From Bacteroidales bacterium (GTDB taxonomy: Bacteria > Bacteroidota > Bacteroidia > Bacteroidales > Bacteroidaceae): a stretch of 43,294 bases of DNA. Below the pieces are notes generated by a model. It was not told where the DNA came from. It saw only the letters and a program-made list of their open reading frames with translations, and did no database searches. The stretch's first letter is position 1. Each line of letters opens with the position of its first letter. The translations under genes and the position numbers were made by a program. Shown here piece by piece: positions 19,597 through 29,705 of the stretch. The stretch is from assembly GCA_015060965.1 (NCBI GenBank), contig SUXN01000025.1, forward strand, positions 1-43,294, in the 5' to 3' direction.

Positions 19597-20144
19597 CAGA
19601 CAAGTTTTCTGTTTGGTTTTACTAATTGTTTTCTTATCTCACGCAACTGTCCCTGCACACTCGCATCAAGACGTAAAGAGTCCACTTCCATTATGAAACC
19701 GCCGATCAGCGATTCGTCGACAATGCTTTCAATCTCCACTCCTGCATTATTCTCACCTGCAAGCATACGCCTCACGCCCTCTTCCAGTTCCTTATCGACT
19801 GGCACGGCAGCAGTAAGTTTCACGGCACGTATATTCTTTGCCTTGCGGTAGAGCGAGAGATATGCATGTGCTATGAACAGCAGCATATCCTCACGTTCCT
19901 CCTTGACAACAAGCTGTGCAAAACGGCGGAACACTGCCGACGGAGCTACGGCCGAACAGATAAGCCCGACACGTTCCTCGGAGCCGAGTGTGGGATTACA
20001 AAGCACAGGCATAAAATCCTTGACGCTGCCAAGCGTGGCGATGAGCTGACGCATATTCTCATATACGGCATCCTCAGCGCCCTGCTCCCGGGCATACTCG
20101 AGAAGAGCGGCTGCATAACGTGTAGATATTACTCCTGTATTCAT
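19596..20144 (-). CDS. atpH: ATP synthase F1 subunit delta
   Basis: The peripheral-stalk cap joining F1 to the b-subunits. 182 aa, helical N-terminal domain ('[20 protein letters not shown]') and a C-terminal '[20 protein letters not shown]' followed by '[12 protein letters not shown]', which match the OSCP/delta signature. Its start overlaps the atpF stop by 4 nt. Confidence 0.96.
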   Translation of the reverse strand: MNTGVISTRYAAALLEYAREQGAEDAVYENMRQLIATLGSVKDFMPVLCNPTLGSEERVGLICSAVAPSAVFRRFAQLVVKEEREDMLLFIAHAYLSLYRKAKNIRAVKLTAAVPVDKELEEGVRRMLAGENNAGVEIESIVDESLIGGFIMEVDSLRLDASVQGQLREIRKQLVKPNRKLV

Positions 20145-20650
20145 TTTTCTTTATCTTGAGCTTCTACAGCCTCATCAACAAGTATCCTTGTATACTCCTG
20201 CTGTTGTGCGTCGGTCGAGAGTTCTTTGCGTATCACTTTCTCGGCTATCGAAATGGAGAGTTCTGCCACCTGTGCACGTATCTCGCGCACAGCGTTCTCC
20301 TTTTCGTGCTGTATGAGCGTGCGCACCTCGGCAAGCATCTTCTCGCCTTCGTCACCGGCCTTTGCACACGCCTCATTTATAATCTGTTCACGCATCTGGG
20401 CCGCCTCGCGGAGTATACGTGTCTGCTCGTCGTATGCAGCCTTGAGAATAGCCTCGCTCTCCTGCTTGATGTTGGCAAGTTTCTCATTTGCCTCCTTTGC
20501 ATTGCGCAGGGAGTCATCAATGAACCTCTTGCGTTCCTCAATCATACCGGTGATAATTGGAAAGCCGTACTTATACAGGATGAAGAAGACTATTCCGAAC
20601 GCCAAGAGCATCCAGAAGAGCAGACCAGCATCGGGCAATAACAACGACAT
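20141..20650 (-). CDS. atpF: ATP synthase Fo subunit b
   Basis: The peripheral stator subunit: one N-terminal membrane helix ('LLFWMLLAFGIVFFILYKYG') followed by about 130 residues of charged coiled coil ('MIEERKRFIDDSLRNAKEAN'). 169 aa is standard. It follows atpE by 16 nt and overlaps atpH by 4 nt. Confidence 0.96.
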   Translation of the reverse strand: MSLLLPDAGLLFWMLLAFGIVFFILYKYGFPIITGMIEERKRFIDDSLRNAKEANEKLANIKQESEAILKAAYDEQTRILREAAQMREQIINEACAKAGDEGEKMLAEVRTLIQHEKENAVREIRAQVAELSISIAEKVIRKELSTDAQQQEYTRILVDEAVEAQDKEK

Positions 20651-20666
20651 CCTTTACAGTTTTATG

Positions 20667-20921
20667 TTACACAAAGAGTACAAGGAAGCAGACAACGATG
20701 GCAAACATCGCAACACCCTCGATGAGGGCACCTGCAAGAATCATACTTGAACGGATTGAGCCGGCAGCCTCGGGCTGACGTGCGATAGACTCTACCGCAG
20801 TGCTACCGATACGGCTGATTCCCAACGACGCACCAATTACTGCAATACTTGCAGAGATAGCTGCGACAGCCTTCGCTAAACTTGCACCGGCAGCAGCTTG
20901 TAATAAAACGGTCAAAAACAT
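20667..20921 (-). CDS. atpE: ATP synthase Fo subunit c
   Basis: The rotor-ring proteolipid: two membrane helices joined by the polar loop 'ESIARQPEAAG', with the ion-carrying glutamate in 'ALIEGVAMF' (Glu68 with the start used here). The ATG at 20921 (MFLTVLLQAAAG) gives 84 aa, the normal size; an upstream ATG at 20954 would add 11 residues not expected in the family. The residues around the glutamate do not show the classical sodium-binding set, so proton coupling is the likelier reading, as inference. Confidence 0.95.
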   Translation of the reverse strand: MFLTVLLQAAAGASLAKAVAAISASIAVIGASLGISRIGSTAVESIARQPEAAGSIRSSMILAGALIEGVAMFAIVVCFLVLFV

Positions 20922-20960
20922 AAATACAATATTTAAAGTTATAAAACAAATCATTTATTC

Positions 20961-22028
20961 TCATCCGTGGTGCTCGGGCCTTGAGAGGCCGATGAACACC
21001 GACGACAGTATAGTAAACACAAATGCCTGTATAAACGCCACAAGCAGTTCCAGGAAATTCATGAACACCGTAAAGAACACCGACACCACAGTCATTCCGC
21101 TGCCGATGTATGTATTCACCGACATCGTTATGAAAATAATGCACACGAATGCCAACAACGCGGTATGTCCTGCCAGGATATTGGCAAAGAGACGTATGGT
21201 AAGCGCAAACGGCTTCACGAATACACCGAACAGTTCTATAAGCGGCATAAGGGGAACCGGGACCTTGAGCCAGGTAGGCACATCGGGCCAGAAGATTTCC
21301 TTATAATACTCCTTGTTTCCCATGAAGTTCACCACAAGGAAAGTACACAACGCCAAGGCCAATGTCACCGCAATGTTACCCGTCACGTTCGCTCCACCGG
21401 GGAACATCGGCAACAGCCCCATGAGGTTGCTGAGGAATATGAAGAAGAACACTGTCAGCAGATAAGGGGTATACCTGCGGTAGCCCTCGCCTACATTTGG
21501 CTTTATCACATCATCGATGAGCATTGTTATGAGCATCTCCATTATACCCACAAAACCGCCCGGTGCTTCCTTACGCACATCATGTCTTTTATACCAACGG
21601 GCTGTATACAGCACCAGCAGTACAAGCAGGATAGAGTTGATGAAGACGGCAAGCACATTTTTCGTTATTGAAATATCAATGAGCGGCCGATGCTCGTTGC
21701 CCATTTCATCAAGTTCCACAATCTTGCCTTCATTATCCTCTGAGACAGAAATCCTGAATCCGTTATACTCCTCCTGCTTGTGGAACACCCCCGAAGAGAA
21801 GAGGTTCCAGCCGCTCTTCTCGGAATACACAATGACAGGCAGGCTTATTGTCACATGCTTGTCGCCTATTGTTGTCAAGTGCCACTCGTAAGAATCCTTG
21901 ATATGGCCGAAGATTACCCCTTTTACATCTACCTCACCGTCACTGCTGCCATGCGACGCGGCATCGCACCGCATCAACGGGGCGAACAGCAAGGCCATTA
22001 ACAGCAATATATAACGTAAGGTTTTCAT
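20961..22028 (-). CDS. atpB: ATP synthase Fo subunit a
   Basis: The membrane stator subunit forming the ion half-channels. The 355-aa protein has a signal-like N-terminal segment ('YILLLMALLFAPLMRCDA') and a periplasmic domain of about 100 residues before the first core helix, a known Bacteroidota extension. The core carries 'FIFLSNLMGLLPMFPGGANV' and the essential arginine in 'KPFALTIRLFANILAGH' (Arg279). It lies between the small AtpI-like gene and atpE. Confidence 0.97.
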   Translation of the reverse strand: MKTLRYILLLMALLFAPLMRCDAASHGSSDGEVDVKGVIFGHIKDSYEWHLTTIGDKHVTISLPVIVYSEKSGWNLFSSGVFHKQEEYNGFRISVSEDNEGKIVELDEMGNEHRPLIDISITKNVLAVFINSILLVLLVLYTARWYKRHDVRKEAPGGFVGIMEMLITMLIDDVIKPNVGEGYRRYTPYLLTVFFFIFLSNLMGLLPMFPGGANVTGNIAVTLALALCTFLVVNFMGNKEYYKEIFWPDVPTWLKVPVPLMPLIELFGVFVKPFALTIRLFANILAGHTALLAFVCIIFITMSVNTYIGSGMTVVSVFFTVFMNFLELLVAFIQAFVFTILSSVFIGLSRPEHHG

Positions 22029-22038
22029 TATAGGGATA

Positions 22039-22413
22039 TCAATTGGAATGTTTCTTCAAATATAGCATCGCGGCAGTCTCGGCTATGAGCAGCAGGGTCG
22101 AACAGACAAGAAAGTTTATTATCACCACTACTGCCTGGTCACGGAACGCAAAGCCCAGCACAGCAAGCATCATCAGCGACAGGAATAGTTTGCCACCTTT
22201 GAATGCCATGAAATATTTCGCCATATCGGCACCGTCAATGGGAAGCTTCACAACAAGTATAAATACAGAATAGAGCACCCAGTAGAAAGCCGGTATAATG
22301 TATCGTGCAACCGAGGTATATTCCGGAAAGAACTCTCCTATAATGAACTCACCCAAAAGAAAGAGGGCAATCATCATAGCCGTAAAATACAACATTATCT
22401 TTGTCCTGTTCAT
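22039..22413 (-). CDS. Small four-helix membrane protein of the atp operon (AtpI-like)
   Basis: 124 aa from the ATG at 22413 (MNRTKIMLYFTAMMIAL), with four hydrophobic segments (around residues 5-25, 35-52, 68-86 and 92-112). Genes in this slot of Bacteroidota atp operons are generally thought to play the AtpI role in assembly or c-ring insertion; sequence similarity to classical AtpI is weak, so that is positional inference. It starts 11 nt after the atpC stop and ends 10 nt before atpB. Confidence 0.8.
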   Translation of the reverse strand: MNRTKIMLYFTAMMIALFLLGEFIIGEFFPEYTSVARYIIPAFYWVLYSVFILVVKLPIDGADMAKYFMAFKGGKLFLSLMMLAVLGFAFRDQAVVVIINFLVCSTLLLIAETAAMLYLKKHSN

Positions 22414-22424
22414 TGCGTTTGTCG

Positions 22425-22679
22425 TTATAGGGTTTCTACACACGCTATCACGTGATTATCTTTCACCTCGGCAAAGCCGCCCGAAACAGCCACGCTACCC
22501 CCTCCGGCTTCACTTTCCCAAATGATTGCACCGGCAACGAGCGTCGTAATTATAGGGGCGTGGTTGTGGAGCACGACAAAAGGAGCCTTGCCGCCGGGCA
22601 GACGCACGGAAGTGACCTCTCCTTTGAAAAGAGTCTTCTCGGGAGATAGAATCTCAAGCACCACCACTCCATTCTCCAT
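22425..22679 (-). CDS. atpC: ATP synthase F1 subunit epsilon
   Basis: The rotor subunit at the foot of gamma. At 84 aa it contains only the N-terminal beta-sandwich ('LEILSPEKTLFKGEVTSVRL', 'GGKAPFVVLHNHAPIITTL') and lacks the C-terminal helical hairpin that in other bacteria gives ATPase inhibition. This short form is usual in Bacteroidota. It starts 6 nt after the atpD stop. Confidence 0.94.
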   Translation of the reverse strand: MENGVVVLEILSPEKTLFKGEVTSVRLPGGKAPFVVLHNHAPIITTLVAGAIIWESEAGGGSVAVSGGFAEVKDNHVIACVETL

Positions 22680-22685
22680 AGCTCA

Positions 22686-24212
<1,527 letters not shown>

Positions 24213-24381
24213 TTAGTATTTATCAATTAATAATCCCATTTAAGCAACACCTGGGTCCTATAAACACGTTTGCTCCAGAGAGCGCATCCAAACCCGATTC
24301 AGCGTATCAGAATTGTTAAGTCCAATGACAAAAAGTCCCTTCACGCAGAAGATATTGCCCATTTTGGCAATTACGCAAATG

Positions 24382-24411
24382 CAAAGATAATATTGTTTAT
24401 GACATTTCCAA
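24382..24411 (-). promoter_or_regulatory. ATP synthase operon promoter with a roughly 170-nt leader
   Basis: On the minus strand TTGG (24408-24411), 18 nt, then TATCTTTG (24382-24389) fits the Bacteroidota promoter. It lacks the phage box. The leader from about 24375 to 24210 contains a small hairpin (ATTGCC...GGCAAT near 24355-24372) and no open frame of note, so the operon has an unusually long untranslated 5' end. Confidence 0.72.
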
Positions 24412-24491
24412 CTATATCGGCGATTATTGTGTGTTAATATAAGCTGTTAATGTTATTTAATCAAGGAATACATGATTACATATATAATAAA

Positions 24492-24523
24492 AACCGCGTT
24501 CGCTTTCACAAGCGAACGCGGTT
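24492..24523 (-). terminator. Terminator of the S24 repressor/secreted-protein transcript
   Basis: A perfect 13-bp stem (24492-24504 with 24511-24523, AACCGCGTTCGCT) and a 6-nt loop, followed on the minus strand by TTTATTATATA. It lies about 200 nt past the 262-aa gene; that stretch (24524-24723) shows no gene. Together with the atp promoter it accounts for the 514-bp gap 24210-24723. Confidence 0.85.
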
Positions 24524-24723
24524 GTCAAACAAACACCATAAATCATTTCCCTTACTGAAATTAATTAATCCAGCAGAGGCAGTGCAATATTACTGCTAAT
24601 CCATGGTAATGTCATTTTCATTATAAAGACGATGTTGGCCTTTTCACAACCTACCCCCCAAAAGCACAAACCGGTTGCAAACAAGGACTACTACACCAGA
24701 ATGTCTCATCTGTACTTTCTGTT

Positions 24724-25512
24724 TCAATCAAGAACAATAACATACGGTTCATGACCATGAGCGACGAACTTAAATCCGAACTTACAGCCATGCTTGCCGG
24801 CAGCCCCGAGAATCGTTGAAATTGACGGATCGGGATTCTCTGTAATCTGCTTCTTCATCATTTCCTTCATGACACCAGGATACATTTCCTCTGCCTGTTT
24901 GACTTGAAGAAATTCATCAGCCGGTACATTCATAACAAAGAATATCACATTCTTTTCAAGAACAACCCCACCTTCACCTTTTGATTCATCTTTGACTCCG
25001 GCATCCATAATCTTGACAAATGTTTCAATTGGAAGATATGAAGCTACAGCCATCAATTCCGTATGATCATCACTCTTATCATCCATAGACGAGAAGAGAG
25101 CGAACTGTCTGGCTGTAAACTTCACATCGTTGCTCTTTTTACTGTCGACGTCATAAACCTTTATCAGAACATCCTTACAGTCAACGAGCCTGAATGTCTC
25201 GACAAAATCCTCACCTTCATCAGAAAGTTGCTCGACATCATCAGCATAACTTATCATTGCACGCATAACTTCGCATGCCAATTCTGCAGGCACAAGCAAT
25301 GAAACGACATCAACGACAGCCGTATTGTCAACAACAGTAACAGAACGCACATCAAATTCCTCGTCATTTGCAAACTCATCTTTAAGCGTATTGACAAGAT
25401 TCTGTATATTATCCTCTTTGCTTTGAGCGGCAACCTCGGTATTAAAAGACGAGAATGTCATCACAAGCATGAAGACAGCAATAAATGCCATGAACACATT
25501 ACACTTCTTCAT
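24724..25512 (-). CDS. Secreted protein of unknown function, downstream of the S24 repressor
   Basis: 262 aa from the ATG at 25512 (MKKCNVFMAFIAVFMLVMTF). A Sec signal peptide ends near 'NTEVAAQS' (signal peptidase I type, no lipobox). The mature part is acidic with mixed alpha/beta character and a C-terminal 'GKHGCKFGFKFVAHGHEPYV'. I do not recognise a family; DUF4252-like small secreted proteins of Bacteroidota are a loose comparison only. It begins 30 nt after the repressor stop codon on the same strand and is followed by a terminator, so the two probably form one transcript, meaning this exported protein is under S24 repressor control. Confidence 0.75.
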   Translation of the reverse strand: MKKCNVFMAFIAVFMLVMTFSSFNTEVAAQSKEDNIQNLVNTLKDEFANDEEFDVRSVTVVDNTAVVDVVSLLVPAELACEVMRAMISYADDVEQLSDEGEDFVETFRLVDCKDVLIKVYDVDSKKSNDVKFTARQFALFSSMDDKSDDHTELMAVASYLPIETFVKIMDAGVKDESKGEGGVVLEKNVIFFVMNVPADEFLQVKQAEEMYPGVMKEMMKKQITENPDPSISTILGAAGKHGCKFGFKFVAHGHEPYVIVLD

Positions 25513-25542
25513 AATCACAAATTATTTGTCAATAAATCAAAT

Positions 25543-26169
25543 TCAGAATGTCTCAATCCTGTTCACCACCTTGAAGAGTGCGCACACATCATTCTTGTTG
25601 ATGGGGAACGAAGGATAATTAGGCGAAACGCACCAGATGAGGTTCGGGTCGTTATTGTCGTGATAGCAGCGTTTTATCATCCTGTTCTCATTTGTCACAA
25701 CCATATACACTGCGCCATGCACGATACCCTCGGAACGGTCCACTCTTTTCACGCCCACAATATCACCGTCGTTGAACTCCGGTTCCATAGAACTACCCGA
25801 AACAGGGAAATAGAAATCGGCCGGGCTCGAAGGTATCGAGATATACGCCGACGGCTTCTCACGTGTCGGATCAAAGGCATCACGATGCCCTGCGCTCAAA
25901 GGCAGGTCATCATAGAAAGGTATAGTGCATACCTTGGGAGCCTCATCACCCACAAGCATAGCACCCTCGCCGGCGATAAGCCATGCCGGAGAAATCTCGG
26001 GAACATTGTTCAGGATTGCATATACAATTTCCATACTGATATTACCACCCTCGTTAACCTGTCTGTTAAGAGTACGTTGCGGAACACCGAGGAACTTGCT
26101 TGCACGGTTCACGTTCATTCCAATATGCTTCAACACAGCCACAACTCTCTCCTTAATACTGTTATCCAT
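25543..26169 (-). CDS. LexA/CI-like transcriptional repressor with S24 self-cleavage domain
   Basis: 208 aa. The N-terminal helix-turn-helix (about residues 5-55, 'NRASKFLGVPQRTLNRQVNE') is followed by the 'PAWLIAGEGAM' linker typical of phage repressors and an S24 peptidase domain. The catalytic pair is intact: Ser127 in 'SGSSMEPEFNDGD' and Lys166 in 'NRMIKRCY'; a candidate Ala93-Gly94 cleavage bond lies in 'LSAGHRD'. Proteins of this type repress prophage or stress genes and are inactivated by RecA-stimulated autocleavage after DNA damage. It sits between the two phage blocks, divergent from a small gene pair, with a palindromic operator-like site in the shared intergenic region. Confidence 0.9.
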   Translation of the reverse strand: MDNSIKERVVAVLKHIGMNVNRASKFLGVPQRTLNRQVNEGGNISMEIVYAILNNVPEISPAWLIAGEGAMLVGDEAPKVCTIPFYDDLPLSAGHRDAFDPTREKPSAYISIPSSPADFYFPVSGSSMEPEFNDGDIVGVKRVDRSEGIVHGAVYMVVTNENRMIKRCYHDNNDPNLIWCVSPNYPSFPINKNDVCALFKVVNRIETF

Positions 26170-26226
26170 AATCGTTATTGTTAGTTATCAGTTTATAATT
26201 ATAACATTCAATTTAGAAAAATTCAA

Positions 26227-26248
26227 TTTTAGCTTTTTAGGGCTAAAA
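26227..26248. promoter_or_regulatory. Operator-like site with three TTTTAG half-sites, 8 bp apart
   Basis: TTTTAG at 26227 and 26235 and the inverted CTAAAA at 26243 are spaced exactly 8 bp; the last two make a perfect 6-2-6 palindrome TTTTAGGGCTAAAA. A direct repeat ATTCAATTT (26206 and 26221) lies beside it towards the repressor gene, and TACATTTG (26276-26283) on the other side is a candidate -7 for the divergent pair. The position between the S24 repressor and divergent genes suits an autoregulatory operator. The rest of 26170-26445 shows only A/T-rich sequence. Confidence 0.6.
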
Positions 26249-26445
26249 CAACAACTCGAATCAAAAAATCCACATTACATTTGCCGCCACAGACAGCTAT
26301 ACGTATAACATATACAGACAACTGCCACAAACAAAGGTCAAGCGCAAACATAGCACATTTTGGCAAATACAGCAACTAAATAAAGGAAATATTGACGAAA
26401 GACGTAAAAAAAACGATAAAAATAAGGATAAAAAGCAAAATTACT

Positions 26446-26820
26446 ATGAAGACCAATCTATTCAGGCAACTCAAGTATCTTATTGAGGTTCTTCAAGAGA
26501 AGACTCTCGAATGGTGTGCAATGTTCAGGAACATATTCAGGGACGACTGCAATGCAGCAAGGAACATTACCGTGACATATTCCATGAAACAGGAATACTC
26601 AAATGCGGAATTCGTGCGCAATTTCCTCGGCGAAAGGACAAGAATAGCCGCATACAACGGTTATCGGATAATCTTTGACAACGAATTCACCTCGGACGTC
26701 AAAGAAGAAATAGGCAAGGTCACACTAACCTGCAGAGGGCGTTACATTGAACATGCCACGCTAATCGCGGGAGAAGCTACAGGCAAAGACAACAGACTTA
26801 TACATTGGAAATTCAACTAA
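26446..26820 (+). CDS. Unknown small basic protein, divergent from the S24 repressor
   Basis: 124 aa from the ATG at 26446 (MKTNLFRQLKYLIEVLQEKT); an upstream in-frame start near 26392 would add an implausible Lys-rich leader. It is soluble, with mixed charged helices and a C-terminal 'VTLTCRGRYIEHATLIAGEA'. No family is recognised. It is followed 11 nt later by a small membrane-protein gene that has a good ribosome binding site, so the two are a unit. Divergence from the repressor across the operator-like site suggests repression until DNA damage, as inference. Confidence 0.55.
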   Translation: MKTNLFRQLKYLIEVLQEKTLEWCAMFRNIFRDDCNAARNITVTYSMKQEYSNAEFVRNFLGERTRIAAYNGYRIIFDNEFTSDVKEEIGKVTLTCRGRYIEHATLIAGEATGKDNRLIHWKFN

Positions 26821-26831
26821 AAAGGAGTATC

Positions 26832-27026
26832 ATGAAAGCAGAAGTTCTGGTATCGTTACAGTTAACAGCAATAATAATAATGATTGCTTGCGGTCCAATG
26901 CTATTCAGCAGCACTTTTGCAACAATCCTGTTCATATCGGCATTCTACATATTCATACGGTGCAGCATCTACATCGAGAAGAATGCCAAGCGATTGTTAA
27001 GGGAATGTAACCGCAGAAAAGAATAA
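26832..27026 (+). CDS. Small two-helix membrane protein
   Basis: 64 aa from the ATG at 26832, chosen because an AAAGGAG ribosome binding site lies 5 nt upstream, unusual in this window. Two hydrophobic segments ('LQLTAIIIMIACGPMLF' and 'FATILFISAFYIFI') are followed by a basic cytoplasmic-type tail (KNAKRLLRECNRRKE). No family is recognised. The pinholin-like size and topology is worth noting, but a separate four-helix holin is present at 30276-30743. Confidence 0.55.
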   Translation: MKAEVLVSLQLTAIIIMIACGPMLFSSTFATILFISAFYIFIRCSIYIEKNAKRLLRECNRRKE

Positions 27027-27037
27027 GACGCTGCATC

Positions 27038-27086
27038 AATTACAACAAAGGGAGCGATTGAAAATTTCGCTCCCTTTGTTGTAATT
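27038..27086. terminator. Bidirectional terminator between convergent transcripts
   Basis: A perfect 19-bp inverted repeat (27038-27056 and 27068-27086, AATTACAACAAAGGGAGCG) with an 11-nt loop, lying between the 64-aa gene (+) and the large phage gene (-). T-rich arms serve both directions. Confidence 0.9.
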
Positions 27087-27101
27087 ATGAATGAATCCTC
27101 A

Positions 27102-29705
27102 TCACCTCATCCTGTTGTTCCATGCCGGCTGCATCTCAATCTCAAGCCCGGTCACCCTGCTCTGCGAAGAGAGTTCGCCGCATACTGCAAAAAGATAGTA
27201 TCTGTACGATTGCGACGGGAAATAAGGGAACTTCAGGTCCTGTACCTCATCATCACACTCCCTGCCGGCAAGCAGTCCGTAGTTTATGCCGTCGTTACTG
27301 CCGAACATGTAACAGGCGACAGCCGGCAAGCCGGGAGTCCGTGCCGATACAGGCGCGGCATAAGCATGCAGCATCAGCTGAATGATACGTTTGGGGAGTT
27401 TGGTGCCCCACAGCTGCGGACGGGTGAGAAGAAACACCTTGTTGTCACCGGAGTACGAATCGACAAACCTTTTGACCTTGCACCCGGCTACACCATTCGC
27501 AAAGAGGGCAGGCACTGCCGCATGACCTATGAATCCGTCGGCCACAATATCAGTGCAACTCCAGCTACCGCTCTGCAATGAATATATGTAGCTGTGGCCG
27601 AATTTGGAATTTGCCACCACAATCTCATTCAGCGCCGGCAGATAGCCGATTGTAGCATCTGTGATATAATCGGTGAAATCCACGGTCACAGAACCGGCAG
27701 GCAGCTGCATCATTGCAAGTATATTCGCAATGAGCCTGTTTGTGAGAATCTTTTCCACAGCATCGGCACTCCCTTCCAGGCAGGCTGAAATATTCTTCAG
27801 CTTCCCGCCACTCATGAGCATCACCCCCTTCGGGCCCACAAACACCACAGCCCCGTCGATACCGCAAACCGACTCAGGGTTCACACACACCTCACGCGAC
27901 AGAGGATAAGAGCCAAGATAGGCTACCGCGCCCGAGGCATCGACCGACATTGCCCATATGCCGTCACTGCAAAAAAGGAAAAGAGGATGCTGTCCGAACT
28001 GTCCCTGAGACAGTTCCACCGTGTTGCTTGCAAGAGCCACCACGCGTCCCTGAGTCGGAGTATATGTACACTTCGCAGGGAACACAAAAGGGTTCTCTAC
28101 AGCCGACACCTTAAGCACATTCTCACGCAGTTCGTAAGGATTAGTTTCACTGGCATCAATATCACCCTCAACCGTTTTCCACCTGCTGTCAACAGGGATA
28201 TTGCAGATATCTACAGTATCTTCTGTTGCCGACAATGTTTCACTGTTCAGATACTGCGCCTGGTCCAGATGACGGTGCGGAGTGAGTGCAAAGCTCCTGC
28301 TCACATATTTTGAGCCATCATAAAGTGTTATACACATCTCGAAGGCGCGGGCATCGGGATAAGAGAGCAATGGCGACAGCTCAAACCTATTGTTGCCATA
28401 CGGCAGTTCCACATTCCTGTACTCGCGCACTACAGCCGATACCCCCTGGATAGTCTTTATCCGGATCTTAATGACAATATGCTCCACGACAGCCTTGGCA
28501 GCAGAAGCGTTTTTCAGGAAAAGAGGGTCATACCCTTTAAAGAACCACGACTTGAGCGCAGCGATATGCAACCTGTTGTTGAACATATAACTGCACGAAG
28601 GAGCAAGCGAGCTGTACTGGCACTCGTCATTGGCAAGCGAGGGCTGCAGCACCAGGTTAAGCTGCGACACATTATCCAAAGAGTCGACCAACCGGCCCTC
28701 GATATCATATTCCGCAATGCGGTAATAATGGGCAGCCGATGTTATGTCACCGCTCAGTTCCTCAAGGCTCTTTTCGGTATATACGTCATACTCGGCCACC
28801 TGACGGTCACCTCCCACACTGCTTGCCGCGCGCCTGACACTCTCCACCTTCTTGCCCATGATGGAACCTGTTGTAAAGAGGTCTATCCCGACCACAATAT
28901 TTTTCCAGTTCTCGAGATTGATGTCCGTGAACACGAACTTCGGTTTGAAGCCAAGCACCATCACAATATATTTTGACGGCATGGTGTTGCCCGACGCCTC
29001 ATACTTGAGATTGCCGCTGTCTCGTTTTATACCGCTCACTTCATTGTCATCACTCACATACATGGCAGGCGAGACAGCAATATATGAGCCGTCATAAAGC
29101 CTGAGCGCGAACTTGAACAGCGCCCTGTCAATGTAATAGCCGTTACGGTTATGGACCGAGATAGCCTCGTCGAAGAAACCTTTGGCATTGTAATACCATG
29201 TACTTTCGATACCCTCGTTTCCCGAGGTATAGTATTCGTTCTCGGTCACCGTACGGCTCAATTTGGATTGTATCGTGATGTCCAGCGACGGCATGGGCGG
29301 CCTTTCACCCAGCCATATATAACGGCCGTCGTTGTAGAGGATATAGAATATCCCCGTGTCCGTGATACAGCAGACGATGTACCCCATGAACTCCACATTA
29401 CGCACCCCACGCAGTAAAGGGAACAGGAGATTGCCGTCGGAATCTTTCTGCAATGTCCATACCTTGTCATATATGTGCAGTACCGGGGTCTGCTCATCGG
29501 TAAGGCACAGATAACACCCTGCCGCCTCGTGCCACAGAATGCGCGAATAGGCATACCCAAGAGCGGCCACATCCACAGGACGCCCTACAGGCACCAGCGA
29601 ACCGTCCTTGACGCGCATATTCATAACCTCGATACACTCGCCCTCATCAGCAAGCATATTATCAGTGTTCCTTACAACACCCTTAAATGAAAAAATCTTA
29701 TGCAT
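27102..29705 (-). CDS. Large phage packaged-DNA stabilisation / tail-hub-like protein
   Basis: 867 aa from the ATG at 29705 (MHKIFSFKGVVRNTDNML). The sequence is almost entirely beta-strand with repeated Gly/aromatic turns ('DGSLVPVGRPVDVAALGYAY', 'GLGIFYI'-type blades, 'LYNDGRYIWLGERPPMPSLD', 'LQSGSWSCTDIVADGFIGH'), suggesting a beta-propeller and C-terminal beta-sandwich as in P22 gp10-like plugs that close the portal after packaging. 'ADEGECIEVMNMRVKDGSLV' resembles the opening of other such Bacteroidota phage proteins. It is separated from the lysis genes by a 233-nt gap without a recognisable promoter. The assignment is structural inference and it could also be a receptor-binding hub. 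Confidence 0.6.
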   Translation of the reverse strand: MHKIFSFKGVVRNTDNMLADEGECIEVMNMRVKDGSLVPVGRPVDVAALGYAYSRILWHEAAGCYLCLTDEQTPVLHIYDKVWTLQKDSDGNLLFPLLRGVRNVEFMGYIVCCITDTGIFYILYNDGRYIWLGERPPMPSLDITIQSKLSRTVTENEYYTSGNEGIESTWYYNAKGFFDEAISVHNRNGYYIDRALFKFALRLYDGSYIAVSPAMYVSDDNEVSGIKRDSGNLKYEASGNTMPSKYIVMVLGFKPKFVFTDINLENWKNIVVGIDLFTTGSIMGKKVESVRRAASSVGGDRQVAEYDVYTEKSLEELSGDITSAAHYYRIAEYDIEGRLVDSLDNVSQLNLVLQPSLANDECQYSSLAPSCSYMFNNRLHIAALKSWFFKGYDPLFLKNASAAKAVVEHIVIKIRIKTIQGVSAVVREYRNVELPYGNNRFELSPLLSYPDARAFEMCITLYDGSKYVSRSFALTPHRHLDQAQYLNSETLSATEDTVDICNIPVDSRWKTVEGDIDASETNPYELRENVLKVSAVENPFVFPAKCTYTPTQGRVVALASNTVELSQGQFGQHPLFLFCSDGIWAMSVDASGAVAYLGSYPLSREVCVNPESVCGIDGAVVFVGPKGVMLMSGGKLKNISACLEGSADAVEKILTNRLIANILAMMQLPAGSVTVDFTDYITDATIGYLPALNEIVVANSKFGHSYIYSLQSGSWSCTDIVADGFIGHAAVPALFANGVAGCKVKRFVDSYSGDNKVFLLTRPQLWGTKLPKRIIQLMLHAYAAPVSARTPGLPAVACYMFGSNDGINYGLLAGRECDDEVQDLKFPYFPSQSYRYYLFAVCGELSSQSRVTGLEIEMQPAWNNRMR

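Noticed and set aside
20667-20921. Sodium-coupled ATP synthase.
   Set aside because: The c-subunit has the ion-binding glutamate but not the usual surrounding Gln/Ser/Thr set of sodium rings, so there is no basis for calling it sodium-specific.
26366-26376. AATACAGCAAC, an 11-nt match to the centre of the shared phage box, upstream of the 124-aa gene.
   Set aside because: The rest of the box does not match (about 13 of 20 overall) and no TAnnTTTG-like octamer lies 17-18 nt downstream; treated as chance or decay.
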